Below are positions 52,186 through 62,509 of a DNA stretch of 64,000 nucleotides, piece by piece. Location: the NCBI RefSeq assembly GCF_008271295.1, contig NZ_VTOY01000001.1, positions 620,001 through 684,000 on the forward strand. The letters are read 5' to 3'. How positions within the stretch are numbered: the stretch's first letter is position 1; each line of letters opens with the position of its first letter. Made by a program: the position numbers and the translations under genes. A model generated the notes under the pieces. That model worked only from the letters and a program-made list of their open reading frames with translations, had not been told where the DNA came from and did not search any database. This stretch comes from Pseudoselenomonas ruminis. Lineage in GTDB: Bacteria; Bacillota; Negativicutes; Selenomonadales; Selenomonadaceae.

Positions 52186-52321
52186 ATCATCTCGTCCTTC
52201 CAATAAAAAGCTTTCATTAATTCACACGAATTAGACGCGTCCTTGCGGGGACTTATCCATGTTATCAACATAATTCACAATTCAACTATCAACATGATAA
52301 CATACTTCGCGAGCAAATGCA

Positions 52322-52362
52322 AAAGTCCTGCTGAAAAAAATTATATTTTTCCAGCAGGACTT
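52322..52362 (-). terminator. Terminator of typA
   Basis: AAGTCCTGCTG / CAGCAGGACTT stem with an AT-rich loop; TTTTGCATTT follows on the minus strand. Confidence 0.8.
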
Positions 52363-52390
52363 ATAAATTGTAACTATTTTATTTTAAGAA

Positions 52391-54217
52391 TTAGCCTTTA
52401 CGAGCGTTCTTGGCGTTGCGGCCACGAATCGTGCGGTCCAGGATGGACTTGCGCAGACGAACGTGCTCCGGCGTAACCTCAACGAGCTCATCGCTGTTGA
52501 TGTACTCGATAGCCTGCTCGAGCGACAGGATGCGCGGCGGCGTGATGCGGATAGCTTCATCCGAGGAAGACGTACGCATATTGGAAACGTTCTTCTTCTT
52601 GCACGGGTTGATGTCGATATCGTTCTCGCGGGAGTTCTCACCGACAATCATGCCCTCATATACTGCCTCGCCCGGTCCGACAAACATCGTACCGCGATCC
52701 TGCAGCGTGAAGATACCATAACCAGTCGTCTCGCCCTGCTCGAAAGCAACGAGGGAACCGCGCGTACGGCCCGGGATATCGCCTTTGTACGGTGCATAGC
52801 CATGGAAGACATGGTTCATGATACCGTTGCCCTTCGTGCTCGTGAGGAGCTCGGAACGGAAACCAATCAGGCCGCGGGCCGGAATCGTGAACTCGAGACG
52901 CATGTAACCAGCCGTCTCCGTCATGTTGACGAGCTCAGCCTTACGCGTGCCAAGGCCTTCCATAACAGCGCCCATGAACTCCTGCGGTACCTCGACCGTC
53001 AGGTTCTCGATCGGCTCGCAGAGCTGGCCGTTGATGGTCTTGTAAACAACTTCCGGTTTACCGACCTGCAACTCATAGCCCTCGCGGCGCATCGTCTCGA
53101 TGAGAATGGACAGGTGCAGCTCACCACGGCCGGAAACCTTGAATACATCGGCCGAATCCGTTTCCTCAACCTTCATGGCAACGTTTGTCTCGATTTCCTT
53201 GAACAGACGGTCACGCAGGTGACGGGACGTAACGAACTCACCTTCACGGCCAGCGAACGGGCTCGTGTTGACACCGAACGTCATGGACAGCGTCGGCTCA
53301 TCGATGTTGATCGTCGGCAGAGCCTCCGGATTTTCTGCATCGGCAACCGTGTAGCCGATGGAAACATCGCCAAGGCCCGTCAGAGCGACGATGTCGCCCA
53401 TGCTGGCCGACCCAGTCTCAACGCGTTTGAGGCCCTGATAAACGAATACTTTACCGATTTTAGCTTTGACCGTCTGGTCGCCATTGATGAGGACGACGTT
53501 CTGGTTCGTCTTAGCCGTACCGCGGATGATGCGGCCGATAGCAACGCGGCCAACGAAGGAGTCAGACTCGAGCGTCGTAACCATCATCTGGAGCGGAGCC
53601 TCCGGGTCGCCTTTCGGTGCCGGAATCTCTTTGACAATCGTCTCCATCAGCGGTTTGAGGTCAGCGTTGTCGTCTTCCATCTTGTACTTTGCTACACCAT
53701 CACGAGCCGTAGCGTAGATAACCGGGAAGTCGAGCTGATCATCGTCAGCATCAAGTTCCATGAAGAGCTCGAGAACTTCGTCATAGACATCGTCTACGCG
53801 CTGGTTCGGCTTATCAATCTTGTTGATGACAACAATCGGTTTAAGTCCCTGCTCCAGTGCCTTGCGCAGAACGTATTTCGTCTGCGGCATCGGGCCCTCG
53901 AAAGCATCGACGAGCAGAACAACGCCATCGACCATGTTGAGGACACGCTCAACCTCGCCGCCGAAGTCCGCATGGCCCGGGGTGTCGACGATGTTGATTT
54001 TGATGTCGTTGTACATGATTGCCGTGTTCTTGGACAGAATCGTGATACCGCGCTCACGCTCGATATCGCCGGAGTCCATAACGCGCTCAGCGACCTGCTC
54101 GTTGGAACGGAAAACGTGACTCTGCTTGAGCATTGCATCGACCAGCGTCGTCTTACCATGGTCGACGTGGGCAATAATTGCAATGTTTCTCAGCTTCTCG
54201 TTAGTCATCATACTCAT
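52391..54217 (-). CDS. typA: Ribosome-associated GTPase TypA/BipA
   Basis: 608 residues. G1 [11 protein letters not shown]3 [10 protein letters not shown] and G4 NKID motifs, then the EF-G-like domains with [10 protein letters not shown]-type sequence ([18 protein letters not shown]) and the BipA-specific C terminus ([25 protein letters not shown]). It binds the ribosome and aids assembly and growth at low temperature or under stress. AGGAGG is 13 bases before the ATG at 54217, rather distant; ATGs two and three codons later are alternatives. Confidence 0.95.
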   Translation of the reverse strand: MSMMTNEKLRNIAIIAHVDHGKTTLVDAMLKQSHVFRSNEQVAERVMDSGDIERERGITILSKNTAIMYNDIKINIVDTPGHADFGGEVERVLNMVDGVVLLVDAFEGPMPQTKYVLRKALEQGLKPIVVINKIDKPNQRVDDVYDEVLELFMELDADDDQLDFPVIYATARDGVAKYKMEDDNADLKPLMETIVKEIPAPKGDPEAPLQMMVTTLESDSFVGRVAIGRIIRGTAKTNQNVVLINGDQTVKAKIGKVFVYQGLKRVETGSASMGDIVALTGLGDVSIGYTVADAENPEALPTINIDEPTLSMTFGVNTSPFAGREGEFVTSRHLRDRLFKEIETNVAMKVEETDSADVFKVSGRGELHLSILIETMRREGYELQVGKPEVVYKTINGQLCEPIENLTVEVPQEFMGAVMEGLGTRKAELVNMTETAGYMRLEFTIPARGLIGFRSELLTSTKGNGIMNHVFHGYAPYKGDIPGRTRGSLVAFEQGETTGYGIFTLQDRGTMFVGPGEAVYEGMIVGENSRENDIDINPCKKKNVSNMRTSSSDEAIRITPPRILSLEQAIEYINSDELVEVTPEHVRLRKSILDRTIRGRNAKNARKG

Positions 54218-54353
54218 TCTGTGTAATCTGCCTCCTAATAAACAAAATGGATACGCGTTGGTATCCATAAAACTCAAGATATACACTACTTATATATAAA
54301 GTAACCATATAAATTCTAGTATAGACCTGTTGGCTTGTCAATCTTTTTTTAAG

Positions 54354-54394
54354 GAAACGCCTTTTCCCCCATCAACTGAGAGAAAAGGCGTTTC
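54354..54394 (-). terminator. Terminator of metK
   Basis: GAAACGCCTTTTC / GAAAAGGCGTTTC stem, 18 bases past the metK stop; the following T-run is short. Confidence 0.65.
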
Positions 54395-54411
54395 TATCAA
54401 TAGCGAATCCG

Positions 54412-55602
54412 TTAGATTCCTGCTTCTTTTTTCAGCGCATCGGCCTTGTCCGTGTGTTCCCACGGCAGGTCGACATCCGTGCGGCCAAAGTGGCCATAAG
54501 CAGCCGTCTGCTTGTAAATCGGGCGGCGCAGGTCGAGCATCTTGATGATGCCAGCCGGACGCAGGTCGAAGTTGTGGCTTACGATTTCTTCAATCTTCTC
54601 CTCGTCCACCTTATTCGTGCCAAACGTGTCAATCATAATCGAAACCGGATAAGCTACGCCGATAGCATAGGCGAGCTGAACTTCGCACTTGTCGGCAAGG
54701 CCAGCGGCAACGATGTTCTTGGCAACATAGCGGGCTGCATAAGCCGCACTGCGGTCAACCTTCGTGGGGTCTTTGCCCGAGAAAGCGCCGCCGCCATGGC
54801 GAGCCCAGCCACCATAGGTGTCGACGATAATCTTACGGCCCGTGAGGCCCGAGTCACCCTGCGGGCCGCCGATGACGAATTTGCCCGTCGGGTTGATGAA
54901 GATTTTCGTATCGTCTTTAAGGAGCTCAGCCGGAACGACCGGTTTGATGACGTGCTCGATGAGGTCCTTGCGAATCTGCTCGAGCGTTACTTCCTCATCA
55001 TGCTGCGTCGAGATAACGATAGTCTCAACGGCAACAGCTTTGCCGTCTTCATAGGCAATCGTGACCTGCGTCTTGCCGTCCGGACGCAGATACGGCAGCG
55101 TGCCGTTCTTGCGGACCTCGGTCAGGCGGCGGGCCAGACGATGTGCCAGCGCAATCGGCAGCGGCATGAATTCCGGCGTTTCGTTCGTCGCATAGCCGAA
55201 CATCATGCCCTGGTCGCCAGCACCGATAGCATCTTCAGCAGCCATCTCACCCTCGCGGGACTCAATGGCCTCGTTGACGCCCTGGGCGATATCCGGCGAC
55301 TGCTCATCAAGCGATACGAGAATGCCGCAGGTAGCAGCATCAAAGCCGTATTTAGCGCGCGTATAGCCGATTTCCTTTACCGTATCGCGGATGATTTTCG
55401 GAATGTCGACATAGCACTTCGTCGAAATCTCACCGACGACATGAACCTGTCCCGTCGTTACCATCGTCTCGCAGGCAACGCGTCCCATCGGATCCTCGGC
55501 CAGAATGGCATCGAGGATGCTGTCGGAAATCTGGTCCGCCATCTTATCCGGATGACCTTCGGTAACCGACTCCGAAGTAAAAAGCATACGTTTCTTACTC
55601 AT
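54412..55602 (-). CDS. metK: S-adenosylmethionine synthetase
   Basis: 396 residues. The family motifs [52 protein letters not shown] and the ATP-binding loop region [20 protein letters not shown] are all present. It makes SAM from methionine and ATP. A SAM-I riboswitch with terminator in its leader should reduce its expression when SAM is high. Confidence 0.97.
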   Translation of the reverse strand: MSKKRMLFTSESVTEGHPDKMADQISDSILDAILAEDPMGRVACETMVTTGQVHVVGEISTKCYVDIPKIIRDTVKEIGYTRAKYGFDAATCGILVSLDEQSPDIAQGVNEAIESREGEMAAEDAIGAGDQGMMFGYATNETPEFMPLPIALAHRLARRLTEVRKNGTLPYLRPDGKTQVTIAYEDGKAVAVETIVISTQHDEEVTLEQIRKDLIEHVIKPVVPAELLKDDTKIFINPTGKFVIGGPQGDSGLTGRKIIVDTYGGWARHGGGAFSGKDPTKVDRSAAYAARYVAKNIVAAGLADKCEVQLAYAIGVAYPVSIMIDTFGTNKVDEEKIEEIVSHNFDLRPAGIIKMLDLRRPIYKQTAAYGHFGRTDVDLPWEHTDKADALKKEAGI

Positions 55603-55667
55603 TAAATCTACCTCCCTAGTAGTTTCTTAAATCTATGCTGAATATCCTCACACGTCCCGATTCATAA

Positions 55668-55811
55668 GAAAAAGCCCTCGTTAAAACGAGAGCTTATATT
55701 TCTTAACTCTCATCTTATAGGTTAAACCTAAAGGAATTGGCACCGTTTTGACTTGCATCAATGGTTGCCGCAGTTTCATCGGGCCATTCCCTCCACTGCT
55801 CTGGATGAGTT
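55668..55811 (-). ncRNA. SAM-I riboswitch with downstream terminator, upstream of metK
   Basis: On the minus strand the aptamer begins at 55811 with AACTCATCCAGAGCAGTGGA and shows the conserved GGCCCGATGAAAC, GGCAACC and GGTGCCAATTCC blocks; it closes with GATGAGAGTT near 55705 (P1 helix). A terminator hairpin AAGCTCTCGTT / AACGAGGGCTT with a T-run follows at 55697-55669. This is the S-box off-switch arrangement. Confidence 0.95.
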
Positions 55812-55833
55812 CCTATTCAGCTTTATTATCTTC

Positions 55834-55862
55834 ATCATACGATACCCAGGCCATAATGTCAA
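55834..55862 (-). promoter_or_regulatory. metK promoter
   Basis: On the minus strand TTGACA (55857-55862), 17-base spacer, TATGAT (55834-55839), placed about 16 bases before the aptamer. Confidence 0.85.
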
Positions 55863-55918
55863 GGTAATTTTATGAACTGCATTCATAATTCTCATCTATC
55901 GCAACCATTAACCGTGCC

Positions 55919-57712
55919 TTAGACTTTGAATTTCTCCACTTCCGTTTGCAGCGTCTTGGCCATTTCGGCAAGCTGCTCACTGTTGGTATTCATTTCATGC
56001 ACCGATGCCGTCTGCTCTTCGGTTGCGGCCGATACCGTCTCGCAGTTTGCTACGACACTGCGGCTCATATCCTCGATGTCGTGGATAGCCGTCTGGCAGC
56101 TGTCCGCATTATCGGTAGCCTCCTTCGAAGCATCGGCAATCTGCTGGGAACGGCTGGCGATTTTTTCGACCAAGGTCACGATATCGTTAAACTCGCGGCC
56201 AGTCTCCTCCACACTGTCTTTAGCCGTGACGAGATTATCGGTACCCTCGTGCATGCTGTCAACAGCCTGCTGGGTATCCCGCTGAATCTGGCCAATGAGC
56301 TCGGCAATCTGGCTGGCTGCTTCTTCCGATTGGGCGGCAAGTTTGCGGATTTCCTCAGCGACTACGGCGAAGCCGCGGCCGGCATCGCCAGCGCGGGCTG
56401 CCTCGATGGCCGCGTTGAGGGCCAACAGATTCGTCTGTTCGGCAATGCCCGAAATCGTATCGGTAATGCGTCCAATCGTATCCGAACGCTCGCCGAGATT
56501 GTTGACCATACGGGCCGACTCGCCCACGACTTCACTGAGGCGAGCCATCTCTTTGACCGTACGCGTGACTACGGCATTACCATTCTGGGCTTTTTCGGTA
56601 GCCTGCTTGGTCTCAACGGCCGCCCGGCGGGCGTTGTGGGCCATACCGCCAATCTTTTCCATCAGCACATCCATGGATTTGGATGCATCATCAACGGCCA
56701 AAAGCTGCTTATTGGAGGCAGTGGCTACATCGGTAATGGACTCTGCCACCTGCTGACTGGCAGCCGCTGACTGGGCCGTCATCTCATTGAGGTTTGCCGC
56801 ATCAGAAGCAACATGTTCCGATGACGTGCGGATGGCCCCCATAAGGGTTCGCATATTACCACCTAAGACCTTGAGAATTTCAATCATCTGCCCGATTTCA
56901 TCTTCCCGCTGGGCATATTCGGCCTTTACCGATTCCTGGCGATAATCCCCCTTGGCAAATTTCTGCAGACGTCCCGTCACGAAACTGATGGGGTCGCCAA
57001 AATTCCGGGCCAGCTTGGCGCCAAGCAGCGCCATGATAACCGATACGACCAAAATGATAAGCGAGGACATGAGAATTTTATGATAGAGTGCCTTGGTATT
57101 TTCCTCGATGTACTTATTTACCTCAGCGTCGATGTAATCGACCCAGGAACCCGTACCGATAATCCACTGATACGGTTTAAATTCCAATACATAATTGCGT
57201 TTGGGAAGCGACTGGGACTCGCCCGGTTTCGGATAGGAAAAATCTACGAAACCGCCGCCGTCCTTCTGGCCTTCCTTGAGCATGTTTTCCATATACGGCA
57301 CGCCATTGGGGTCCTTTTCACCGCGGCGCATCTTGCCCTCGGCGTTGCGGTTGCCTGCATGCACCACGCAAATTCCCGTGTTCTTTTCATCGGCAAAGAA
57401 ATAGCCTTTCCCCTCATCGTAACGAACCGAACGAATCACGTCCTTCGCCAAATTTTTTGCCTGTTCTTCCGTCAATTCCCCCGACTGCTGGCGGGCGTAG
57501 ATGCCGTTGAGTGACGAAACAATGCCTTCCGTCTGTAACTTTAACTCGCGGTCGTAATGTTCCGATAGTTCCTGCCGATATTGATTTACGAGTTTTTCAT
57601 TATCCGAAATCGTCGTGTAAATGAAATAGCCGCCTACCGCCAGAGTAGCCGTTACACTGACCAGCACGAACAGTGCCGTCAATTTACCCCGAACGGATTT
57701 CATAAAAAACAT
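55919..57712 (-). CDS. Methyl-accepting chemotaxis protein with sCache_2 sensor
   Basis: 597 residues. Helix (about 9-31), sCache_2 domain (about 35-190, with [38 protein letters not shown]), second helix, HAMP and signalling domain with tip [21 protein letters not shown] and [15 protein letters not shown]. Start at 57712, six bases after GGGAGGG. The sensor closely resembles that of the GGDEF protein at 7.7-9.1 kb, so the two may sense the same compound, one for motility and one for c-di-GMP. Confidence 0.92.
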   Translation of the reverse strand: MFFMKSVRGKLTALFVLVSVTATLAVGGYFIYTTISDNEKLVNQYRQELSEHYDRELKLQTEGIVSSLNGIYARQQSGELTEEQAKNLAKDVIRSVRYDEGKGYFFADEKNTGICVVHAGNRNAEGKMRRGEKDPNGVPYMENMLKEGQKDGGGFVDFSYPKPGESQSLPKRNYVLEFKPYQWIIGTGSWVDYIDAEVNKYIEENTKALYHKILMSSLIILVVSVIMALLGAKLARNFGDPISFVTGRLQKFAKGDYRQESVKAEYAQREDEIGQMIEILKVLGGNMRTLMGAIRTSSEHVASDAANLNEMTAQSAAASQQVAESITDVATASNKQLLAVDDASKSMDVLMEKIGGMAHNARRAAVETKQATEKAQNGNAVVTRTVKEMARLSEVVGESARMVNNLGERSDTIGRITDTISGIAEQTNLLALNAAIEAARAGDAGRGFAVVAEEIRKLAAQSEEAASQIAELIGQIQRDTQQAVDSMHEGTDNLVTAKDSVEETGREFNDIVTLVEKIASRSQQIADASKEATDNADSCQTAIHDIEDMSRSVVANCETVSAATEEQTASVHEMNTNSEQLAEMAKTLQTEVEKFKV

Positions 57713-57820
57713 AGTTTTCCCTCCCTTACGCTTCCGAAACTCACTCCCTTATAAATTGAAAGATTCGTCTAATTGCGACATATTCCTGCCTATAACCGAA
57801 AAAAGTTTCGCTGTAACGGA

Positions 57821-59509
57821 TTAACGACGTGCCTCCCACACAACGCGTGCTTCATAGGGCTGCAAGAATCCTTCCTTATGTACGTCATAATTGGAAATCA
57901 ACTCCTCACAGGAATCGGCTGCAAACAGCGGGCATGCTGCCTCCCTGTCGGTCCAGTTTGCCGCTACCGTCAAAACCTGGCCATCCATAAGCCGCTGGTA
58001 GGCATAAATCTCCTCACTATCCTCCAGCAGTGGCTTAAACCTGCCATAAACGATGATGGGCAAGGTATGCCGAAGTTCAATCAAACGCTGATAATAATAA
58101 AAGACCGACTCTTTATCTGCCAGCGCCTGCTCGACGTTGATGCCCGTATAATTGGGATTCACCGCCAGCCATGGCTTCCCGGTCGTAAAGCCTGCATTCG
58201 GCGTATCATCCCATTGCATCGGTGTGCGTGCATTGTCTCGGGCCACACAGTCAAAACATTTCAGCAAGGTTTTCCCATCGATGAGTTTTTGCTCAACCAC
58301 CAGCTGTTGCCAAGCATTCTTCTCCTCGATATCCGCACAATCGTCGACAGAGGAAAAATGACGATTGGTCATACCGATTTCCTCTCCCTGATAGATATAG
58401 GGCGTTCCCTTTTGCAGATGAAGGACGGTGGCCAGCATTTTTGCCGACTTCACGCGCCATTTCTCCGAATCGTTGCCAAATCTCGATACCACCCGCGGCT
58501 GGTCGTGATTATCCCAGTAAAGACTCCCCCATGCTTTTCCCTCCAGTTCAAGCTGCCATTTATTCAGGATTTTGCGAACATAGGCGAGCTTGGGTGGTGT
58601 ATACGTCCATTTGCCAAAGACAGCGTCTGAGTTGGCTGCCCCATCGGTATGTTCAAAGTGAAAGACCATCCCGAGCTCCGTTCCTTCGCTGTTGGCATAT
58701 TTCTTTGCTTCCTCTACGGTAACACCAGCCGTCTCTCCCACCGTCAGCAAATCGTATCGGGAAAGGACACGCCGATTCATTTCCTGCAGGTATTCATGGA
58801 CCCGCGGCCCATTGCAGACATAGGAAAACATATCGCTATACCCATCGGCATTTAAAGGTCCCTCGGGAAACGACTGGTCTTTGCTGATCATCGAAATGAC
58901 ATCCATGCGGAAGCCATCGATGCCCTTCTGGCACCACCAGTCCATGAGGTCGAAGACTTCCTCACGGACTTTTGGATTTTCCCAATTTAAATCTGGCTGC
59001 TTACGACTGAAGCAGTGAAGGTAATACTGACCAGTCAAATCATCATACTGCCAGGCAGAACCGCTAAAACAGGATTCCCAGTGATTGGGCGCCTCGCCAT
59101 TTACTCCTGGGTCTTTCCAGATATAATAGTCGCGGAATGGATTGTCTTTGCCCTTGCGGCTTTCGATAAACCACGGATGTTCATCGGACGTGTGATTGAC
59201 CACCAAATCCATCACAATGCGGATGTTTCGCCGATGGGCTTCGGCCAGCAGCCGGTCAAAATCTTCCATGGTGCCAAATTCGGCCATGATGTTCCGGTAA
59301 TCGGAAATATCATATCCGTTGTCGTCGTTCGGTGACTCATAAACCGGCGAGAGCCAGATTACATCGATGCCAAGCTTTGCCAGATAATCCAAATGCTCCG
59401 TAATCCCGTTCAAATCGCCAATGCCATCACCATTACTATCGGCAAAGGACCGCGGATAAATCTGATAAATAACGGCTTCTTTCCACCATGCATGCTTCTC
59501 AGGGCTCAT
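57821..59509 (-). CDS. GH13 alpha-glucosidase (oligo-1,6-glucosidase type)
   Basis: 562 residues, cytosolic. (beta/alpha)8 motifs: DLVVNHTS, nucleophile Asp in GFRMDVISM, acid Glu in VGETAG and transition-state NHDQPR. The opening VIYQIYPRSFADSNGDGIGDLNGI is typical of oligo-1,6-glucosidase, alpha-glucosidase and trehalose-6-phosphate hydrolase. No PTS or trehalose gene is nearby to decide. Start at 59509, after GGGAGG. Confidence 0.88.
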   Translation of the reverse strand: MSPEKHAWWKEAVIYQIYPRSFADSNGDGIGDLNGITEHLDYLAKLGIDVIWLSPVYESPNDDNGYDISDYRNIMAEFGTMEDFDRLLAEAHRRNIRIVMDLVVNHTSDEHPWFIESRKGKDNPFRDYYIWKDPGVNGEAPNHWESCFSGSAWQYDDLTGQYYLHCFSRKQPDLNWENPKVREEVFDLMDWWCQKGIDGFRMDVISMISKDQSFPEGPLNADGYSDMFSYVCNGPRVHEYLQEMNRRVLSRYDLLTVGETAGVTVEEAKKYANSEGTELGMVFHFEHTDGAANSDAVFGKWTYTPPKLAYVRKILNKWQLELEGKAWGSLYWDNHDQPRVVSRFGNDSEKWRVKSAKMLATVLHLQKGTPYIYQGEEIGMTNRHFSSVDDCADIEEKNAWQQLVVEQKLIDGKTLLKCFDCVARDNARTPMQWDDTPNAGFTTGKPWLAVNPNYTGINVEQALADKESVFYYYQRLIELRHTLPIIVYGRFKPLLEDSEEIYAYQRLMDGQVLTVAANWTDREAACPLFAADSCEELISNYDVHKEGFLQPYEARVVWEARR

Positions 59510-59587
59510 AGAACCTACCTCCCACCAATCGATTCTTTTCTATCTCTTTTACTATTCCTCTTAACTGTGATGACTTCCTGTGAACGC

Positions 59588-59632
59588 TGGTACAAGATAC
59601 GGATACTGGTACAAAATCCGGTAACCGGTACA
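59588..59632. repeat. 19-bp tandem direct repeat upstream of the glucosidase gene
   Basis: TGGTACAAGATACGGATAC (59588-59606) is followed at once by TGGTACAAAATCCGGTAAC (59607-59625) and by a partial third unit CGGTACA (59626-59632). It lies 80-120 bases upstream of the glucosidase start codon, a plausible regulator-binding array. Confidence 0.8.
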
Positions 59633-59638
59633 TATAGC

Positions 59639-59673
59639 AAAAACGAGCCTTGGAATATCTCAAGACTCGTTTT
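59639..59673 (-). terminator. Terminator of the TrpXYZ-like operon
   Basis: AAAACGAGCCTTG / CAAGACTCGTTTT stem (one mismatch) with TTTTTGC following on the minus strand, 11 bases past the ATPase gene. Confidence 0.8.
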
Positions 59674-59683
59674 CTTAACCTTC

Positions 59684-60478
59684 TTAGCTGAGCAGCAAAC
59701 TATCGCTATTCAATTCACTGCCAGCTGCCTTTTCAAACATTGCCAGCAAATCCTTAATACCAAGATTCTTTTTCTTCTCGCTATCAATATCAAAAAGAAT
59801 ATGCCCCTCATACATCATGATGAGCCGGTTGCCATACTTAAGCGCATCGCGCATGTTATGCGTAATCATCAATGTCGTGAGTTTTTGCTGTTTGATGATT
59901 TTATCCGTAAGCAACAAAACTTTTTCGGCTGTTTTCGGGTCGAGCGCTGCCGTATGTTCATCGAGCAGCAATAGTTTTGGCTGTGCCATCGTCGCCATGA
60001 GCAGCGTGAGCGCCTGCCGCTGTCCCCCGGAAAGCAAGCCTACTTTTGATTCCAGCCGGTCTTCCAATCCCAGGTTCAAGCCCATTAACAATTCCCGGAA
60101 ATGCTGCCGGCTGTCTGCCGAAGAACTCCATTTAAGCGTCGGCGATTTGCCGCGTCTGGCAGCAATTGCCAGATTCTCTTCAATCATCATGCCAGCAGCC
60201 GTTCCCATCATCGGGTCCTGGAATACCCGGCCAATGTATTTTGCCCGTTTGTGCTCCGGCCATTTGGTGATATCCGTTCCGTCGATAGTGATACGACCCT
60301 CATCTACGGGATAGGTCCCCGCAATGGAATTCATCAGCGTCGATTTACCGGCGCCATTGCCGCCGATAACGGTAACAAAATCTCCTGGTGCAAGATGGAG
60401 ACTCACGTTATGCAGTGCCAGCTTTTCGGTGATTGTTCCAGGATTGAATGTCTTCGATATGTTTTCGATATGAAGCAT
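59684..60478 (-). CDS. ABC transporter ATP-binding protein, TrpZ-like
   Basis: 264 residues. Walker A GGNGAGKST, signature LLSGGQRQALTLL, Walker B LLLLDEHTAALDPK and H-loop ITHNMRDAL. The Glu after Asp in Walker B is followed by His instead of Pro, as in this subfamily. It energises the permease encoded one base upstream. The substrate-binding partner belongs to the PF04392 (TrpX/YcjN-like) group. Confidence 0.85.
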   Translation of the reverse strand: MLHIENISKTFNPGTITEKLALHNVSLHLAPGDFVTVIGGNGAGKSTLMNSIAGTYPVDEGRITIDGTDITKWPEHKRAKYIGRVFQDPMMGTAAGMMIEENLAIAARRGKSPTLKWSSSADSRQHFRELLMGLNLGLEDRLESKVGLLSGGQRQALTLLMATMAQPKLLLLDEHTAALDPKTAEKVLLLTDKIIKQQKLTTLMITHNMRDALKYGNRLIMMYEGHILFDIDSEKKKNLGIKDLLAMFEKAAGSELNSDSLLLS

Positions 60479-60479
60479 C

Positions 60480-61358
60480 TCAGCGGCCTCCTTTCCTGAT
60501 TTTATTCCAACGCGCCTGCAAAAGTGGCATTGAAAGTGCCAGCGCCACTAGAATTGCCGTGAAGAGTTTCAAATCATTGGGTGGCATTCCCATCTGTAGC
60601 ACGATGGCAATGACGGCACGATAGACTATCGATCCCAGAATAACGGAAATTAGGCAGTTCTTGAAACTGCGCGTACCAAAGAGGACCTCACCGATGATAA
60701 CCGACGCCAGACCGATAACGATGGTGCCAACGCCCATGCCGACATCGGCAAACCCATTGCTCTGGGCCACAAGCGCCCCCGAAATTGCCACGAGGCCATT
60801 GGAAAGCAGCAGGCCGAGCACTACCATGTTGTCCGTGTTGATACCGTTAGCGCGAATCATATGCGGATTAAAACCCGTAGCCCGGACCGCTGTACCTAGT
60901 TCCGTGCCAAAGAACCAGTAGTTCAGCAGGGCAACGACCAAGACGATGACCGCACCGATGACGAGCGTCGTCATCATTTTGTCCATGCCCAGATTCCAAA
61001 TCGTAAAAATCGTATCCTGCTGCAATAGCGGCAGATTGGCCTTGCCCATAATGCGCAGGTTTACCGAATAAAGCGCAATCATCGTCAGGATTCCGGCGAG
61101 CAGTGCCGGAATCTTAAACTTCGTGCAAAGAATGCCCGTGACAACGCCCGCGAGCATTCCGGCCACACAGGCGGCAACAATAGCCACGAGCGGATGACTG
61201 CCCGCGACAATAAGCGTGGCAGCCGTTGCCGCCCCGAGCGGAAAACTGCCCTCAACCGTCAAATCGGCGATGTCGAGCACGCGAAAGGTCAGATAAACAC
61301 CAATTGCCAGCAATGCCCAGAGCAGGCCTTGTGAGACTGTAGCGATTACTAAATCCAT
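60480..61358 (-). CDS. ABC transporter permease, TrpY-like
   Basis: 292 residues, 8-9 helices of the branched-chain/ribose permease fold (BPD_transp_2). GVYLTFRVLDIADLTVEGSFPLGAA near the N terminus and GANGINTDNM-type RANGINTDNMVVLGLLLSNGLVAISGALVAQSNGFADVG are typical of the PF04392-linked permeases. The ATG at 61358 follows AGGAG by eight bases; the longer frame to 61430 includes an intercistronic hairpin and is rejected. Confidence 0.87.
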   Translation of the reverse strand: MDLVIATVSQGLLWALLAIGVYLTFRVLDIADLTVEGSFPLGAATAATLIVAGSHPLVAIVAACVAGMLAGVVTGILCTKFKIPALLAGILTMIALYSVNLRIMGKANLPLLQQDTIFTIWNLGMDKMMTTLVIGAVIVLVVALLNYWFFGTELGTAVRATGFNPHMIRANGINTDNMVVLGLLLSNGLVAISGALVAQSNGFADVGMGVGTIVIGLASVIIGEVLFGTRSFKNCLISVILGSIVYRAVIAIVLQMGMPPNDLKLFTAILVALALSMPLLQARWNKIRKGGR

Positions 61359-61379
61359 AGTTGCATCTCCTATTATATG

Positions 61380-61426
61380 ACAAAGGAGCGCAGCGAATGC
61401 GGCAGCATCCGGAACGCCCCTTTGCG
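61380..61426 (-). other. Intercistronic hairpin
   Basis: CAAAGGAGCG / CGCCCCTTTG stem (one bulge) in the 79 bases between binding protein and permease genes, without a T-run. It may stabilise the upstream mRNA and set higher levels of the binding protein. Confidence 0.5.
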
Positions 61427-61437
61427 TCAATCCCTGC

Positions 61438-62433
61438 TTATTCTACAACTTCAGCGCCGTTCAACACATCCGCAGGAATCGTGATGCCAAGTGCGGCCGC
61501 ATTCTTTTTGTTGATGACGACTTTGAGGTCCTGCGCGGTCTGGATTGGCATCTCGGCTGGTTTCGCCTTGCCCTCCAATACATCGGCAGCCATGTGTCCC
61601 GTCTGTACGCCTAATTTGTAATAATCGATACCATACGTAGCCAAGCCGCCTGCCTTGACCATATTCGGCTCGCCGCAGAATACCGGTTTCTTGGCCGCAT
61701 CCGTGATTGCTACGAGATTCGGCATTGCCGATGCGAGAATATTATCCGTCGGCACGTAGAAAGCGTCGACCTCACCGGCCAGGCTCTGAGCCGCTTGCTG
61801 AATATCGTTGACCGTGGAAATCGTAGCGATTTTCACCGTGAGTCCCTTCGACTCGGCATAATCTTTCATGGCCTTTACCTGAACTTCCGAATTTACCTCA
61901 CTGGAACAATAGATGGTTCCAATCGTTTTAGCATTCGGGCAAATCTTCATGAGCAAATCAATCTGTTCCTTGATGGGGTTCATGTCACTAGTTCCCGACA
62001 CATTAGTCCCCGGACGGTCATTGTTCGACACCAGTTTTGCTCCCACATAGTCCGTGATGGCTGTGCCCAGGATGGGAATATCCTTCGTGGCATTGGCAAT
62101 GGTCTGTGCAGCCGGCGTGGCAATCGCACAAATCAAATCCATCTTGCCACTGACAAACCGCTGCGCGATATTCTGCAGATTGGACTGATCTGCCTGCGCA
62201 TTCTGCTGATCAAAGGTCACGTTCTTTCCTTCCTCGAATCCACGCTCCTTTAACCCGTCGACAAAGCCCTTATTGGCGGCATCCAAAGCACTATGCTCTA
62301 CGAGCTGGACCACGCCAATCTTATAGGTCTTATTGCCCGCCGACTGCTCCGAACCACAGCCAGCCATAGCACCAGCTGCCAGCATCGTCGCAATCCCCAG
62401 GGCCAACACTTTTGCTTTTCTTGACAATTTCAT
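61438..62433 (-). CDS. ABC transporter substrate-binding lipoprotein, TrpX-like
   Basis: 331 residues. Signal peptide ending MAGC (lipid-modified Cys near residue 26). The chain IGVVQLVEHSALDAANKGF, VDGLKERGFEEGKNV and AIATPAAQTIAN is the PF04392 family, including the tryptophan-binding TrpX of streptococci. Tryptophan or tyrosine is the likely cargo by homology only. GAGGGTGGGG precedes the ATG. First gene of the three-gene operon. Confidence 0.87.
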   Translation of the reverse strand: MKLSRKAKVLALGIATMLAAGAMAGCGSEQSAGNKTYKIGVVQLVEHSALDAANKGFVDGLKERGFEEGKNVTFDQQNAQADQSNLQNIAQRFVSGKMDLICAIATPAAQTIANATKDIPILGTAITDYVGAKLVSNNDRPGTNVSGTSDMNPIKEQIDLLMKICPNAKTIGTIYCSSEVNSEVQVKAMKDYAESKGLTVKIATISTVNDIQQAAQSLAGEVDAFYVPTDNILASAMPNLVAITDAAKKPVFCGEPNMVKAGGLATYGIDYYKLGVQTGHMAADVLEGKAKPAEMPIQTAQDLKVVINKKNAAALGITIPADVLNGAEVVE

Positions 62434-62456
62434 ATAATCCCCACCCTCAAAAAAAA

Positions 62457-62500
62457 ATGTAACACTGTACAATAACAAATATTATTATACAGTGTTACAT
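62457..62500 (-). promoter_or_regulatory. 13-bp dyad between coaBC and the ABC operon
   Basis: ATGTAACACTGTA / TACAGTGTTACAT with an 18-base loop, followed on the minus strand by nine T. It ends transcription of coaBC. A TATAAT overlaps the first arm, so it may also be promoter and operator of the transporter operon. Confidence 0.75.
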
Positions 62501-62509
62501 AAATAAAGT

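Noticed and set aside
52463-54226. Long plus-strand ORF of 587 codons
   Set aside because: It lies entirely opposite typA, whose motifs are complete. Similar long antisense frames opposite dcuC (5216-6988) and metK (54454-55605) arise from the codon bias of the real genes.
59028-59037. TGACCAGTCA in the glucosidase as a palindrome-family copy
   Set aside because: It encodes LTGQYYLHCF, a conserved family block, so it is probably fixed by protein sequence.
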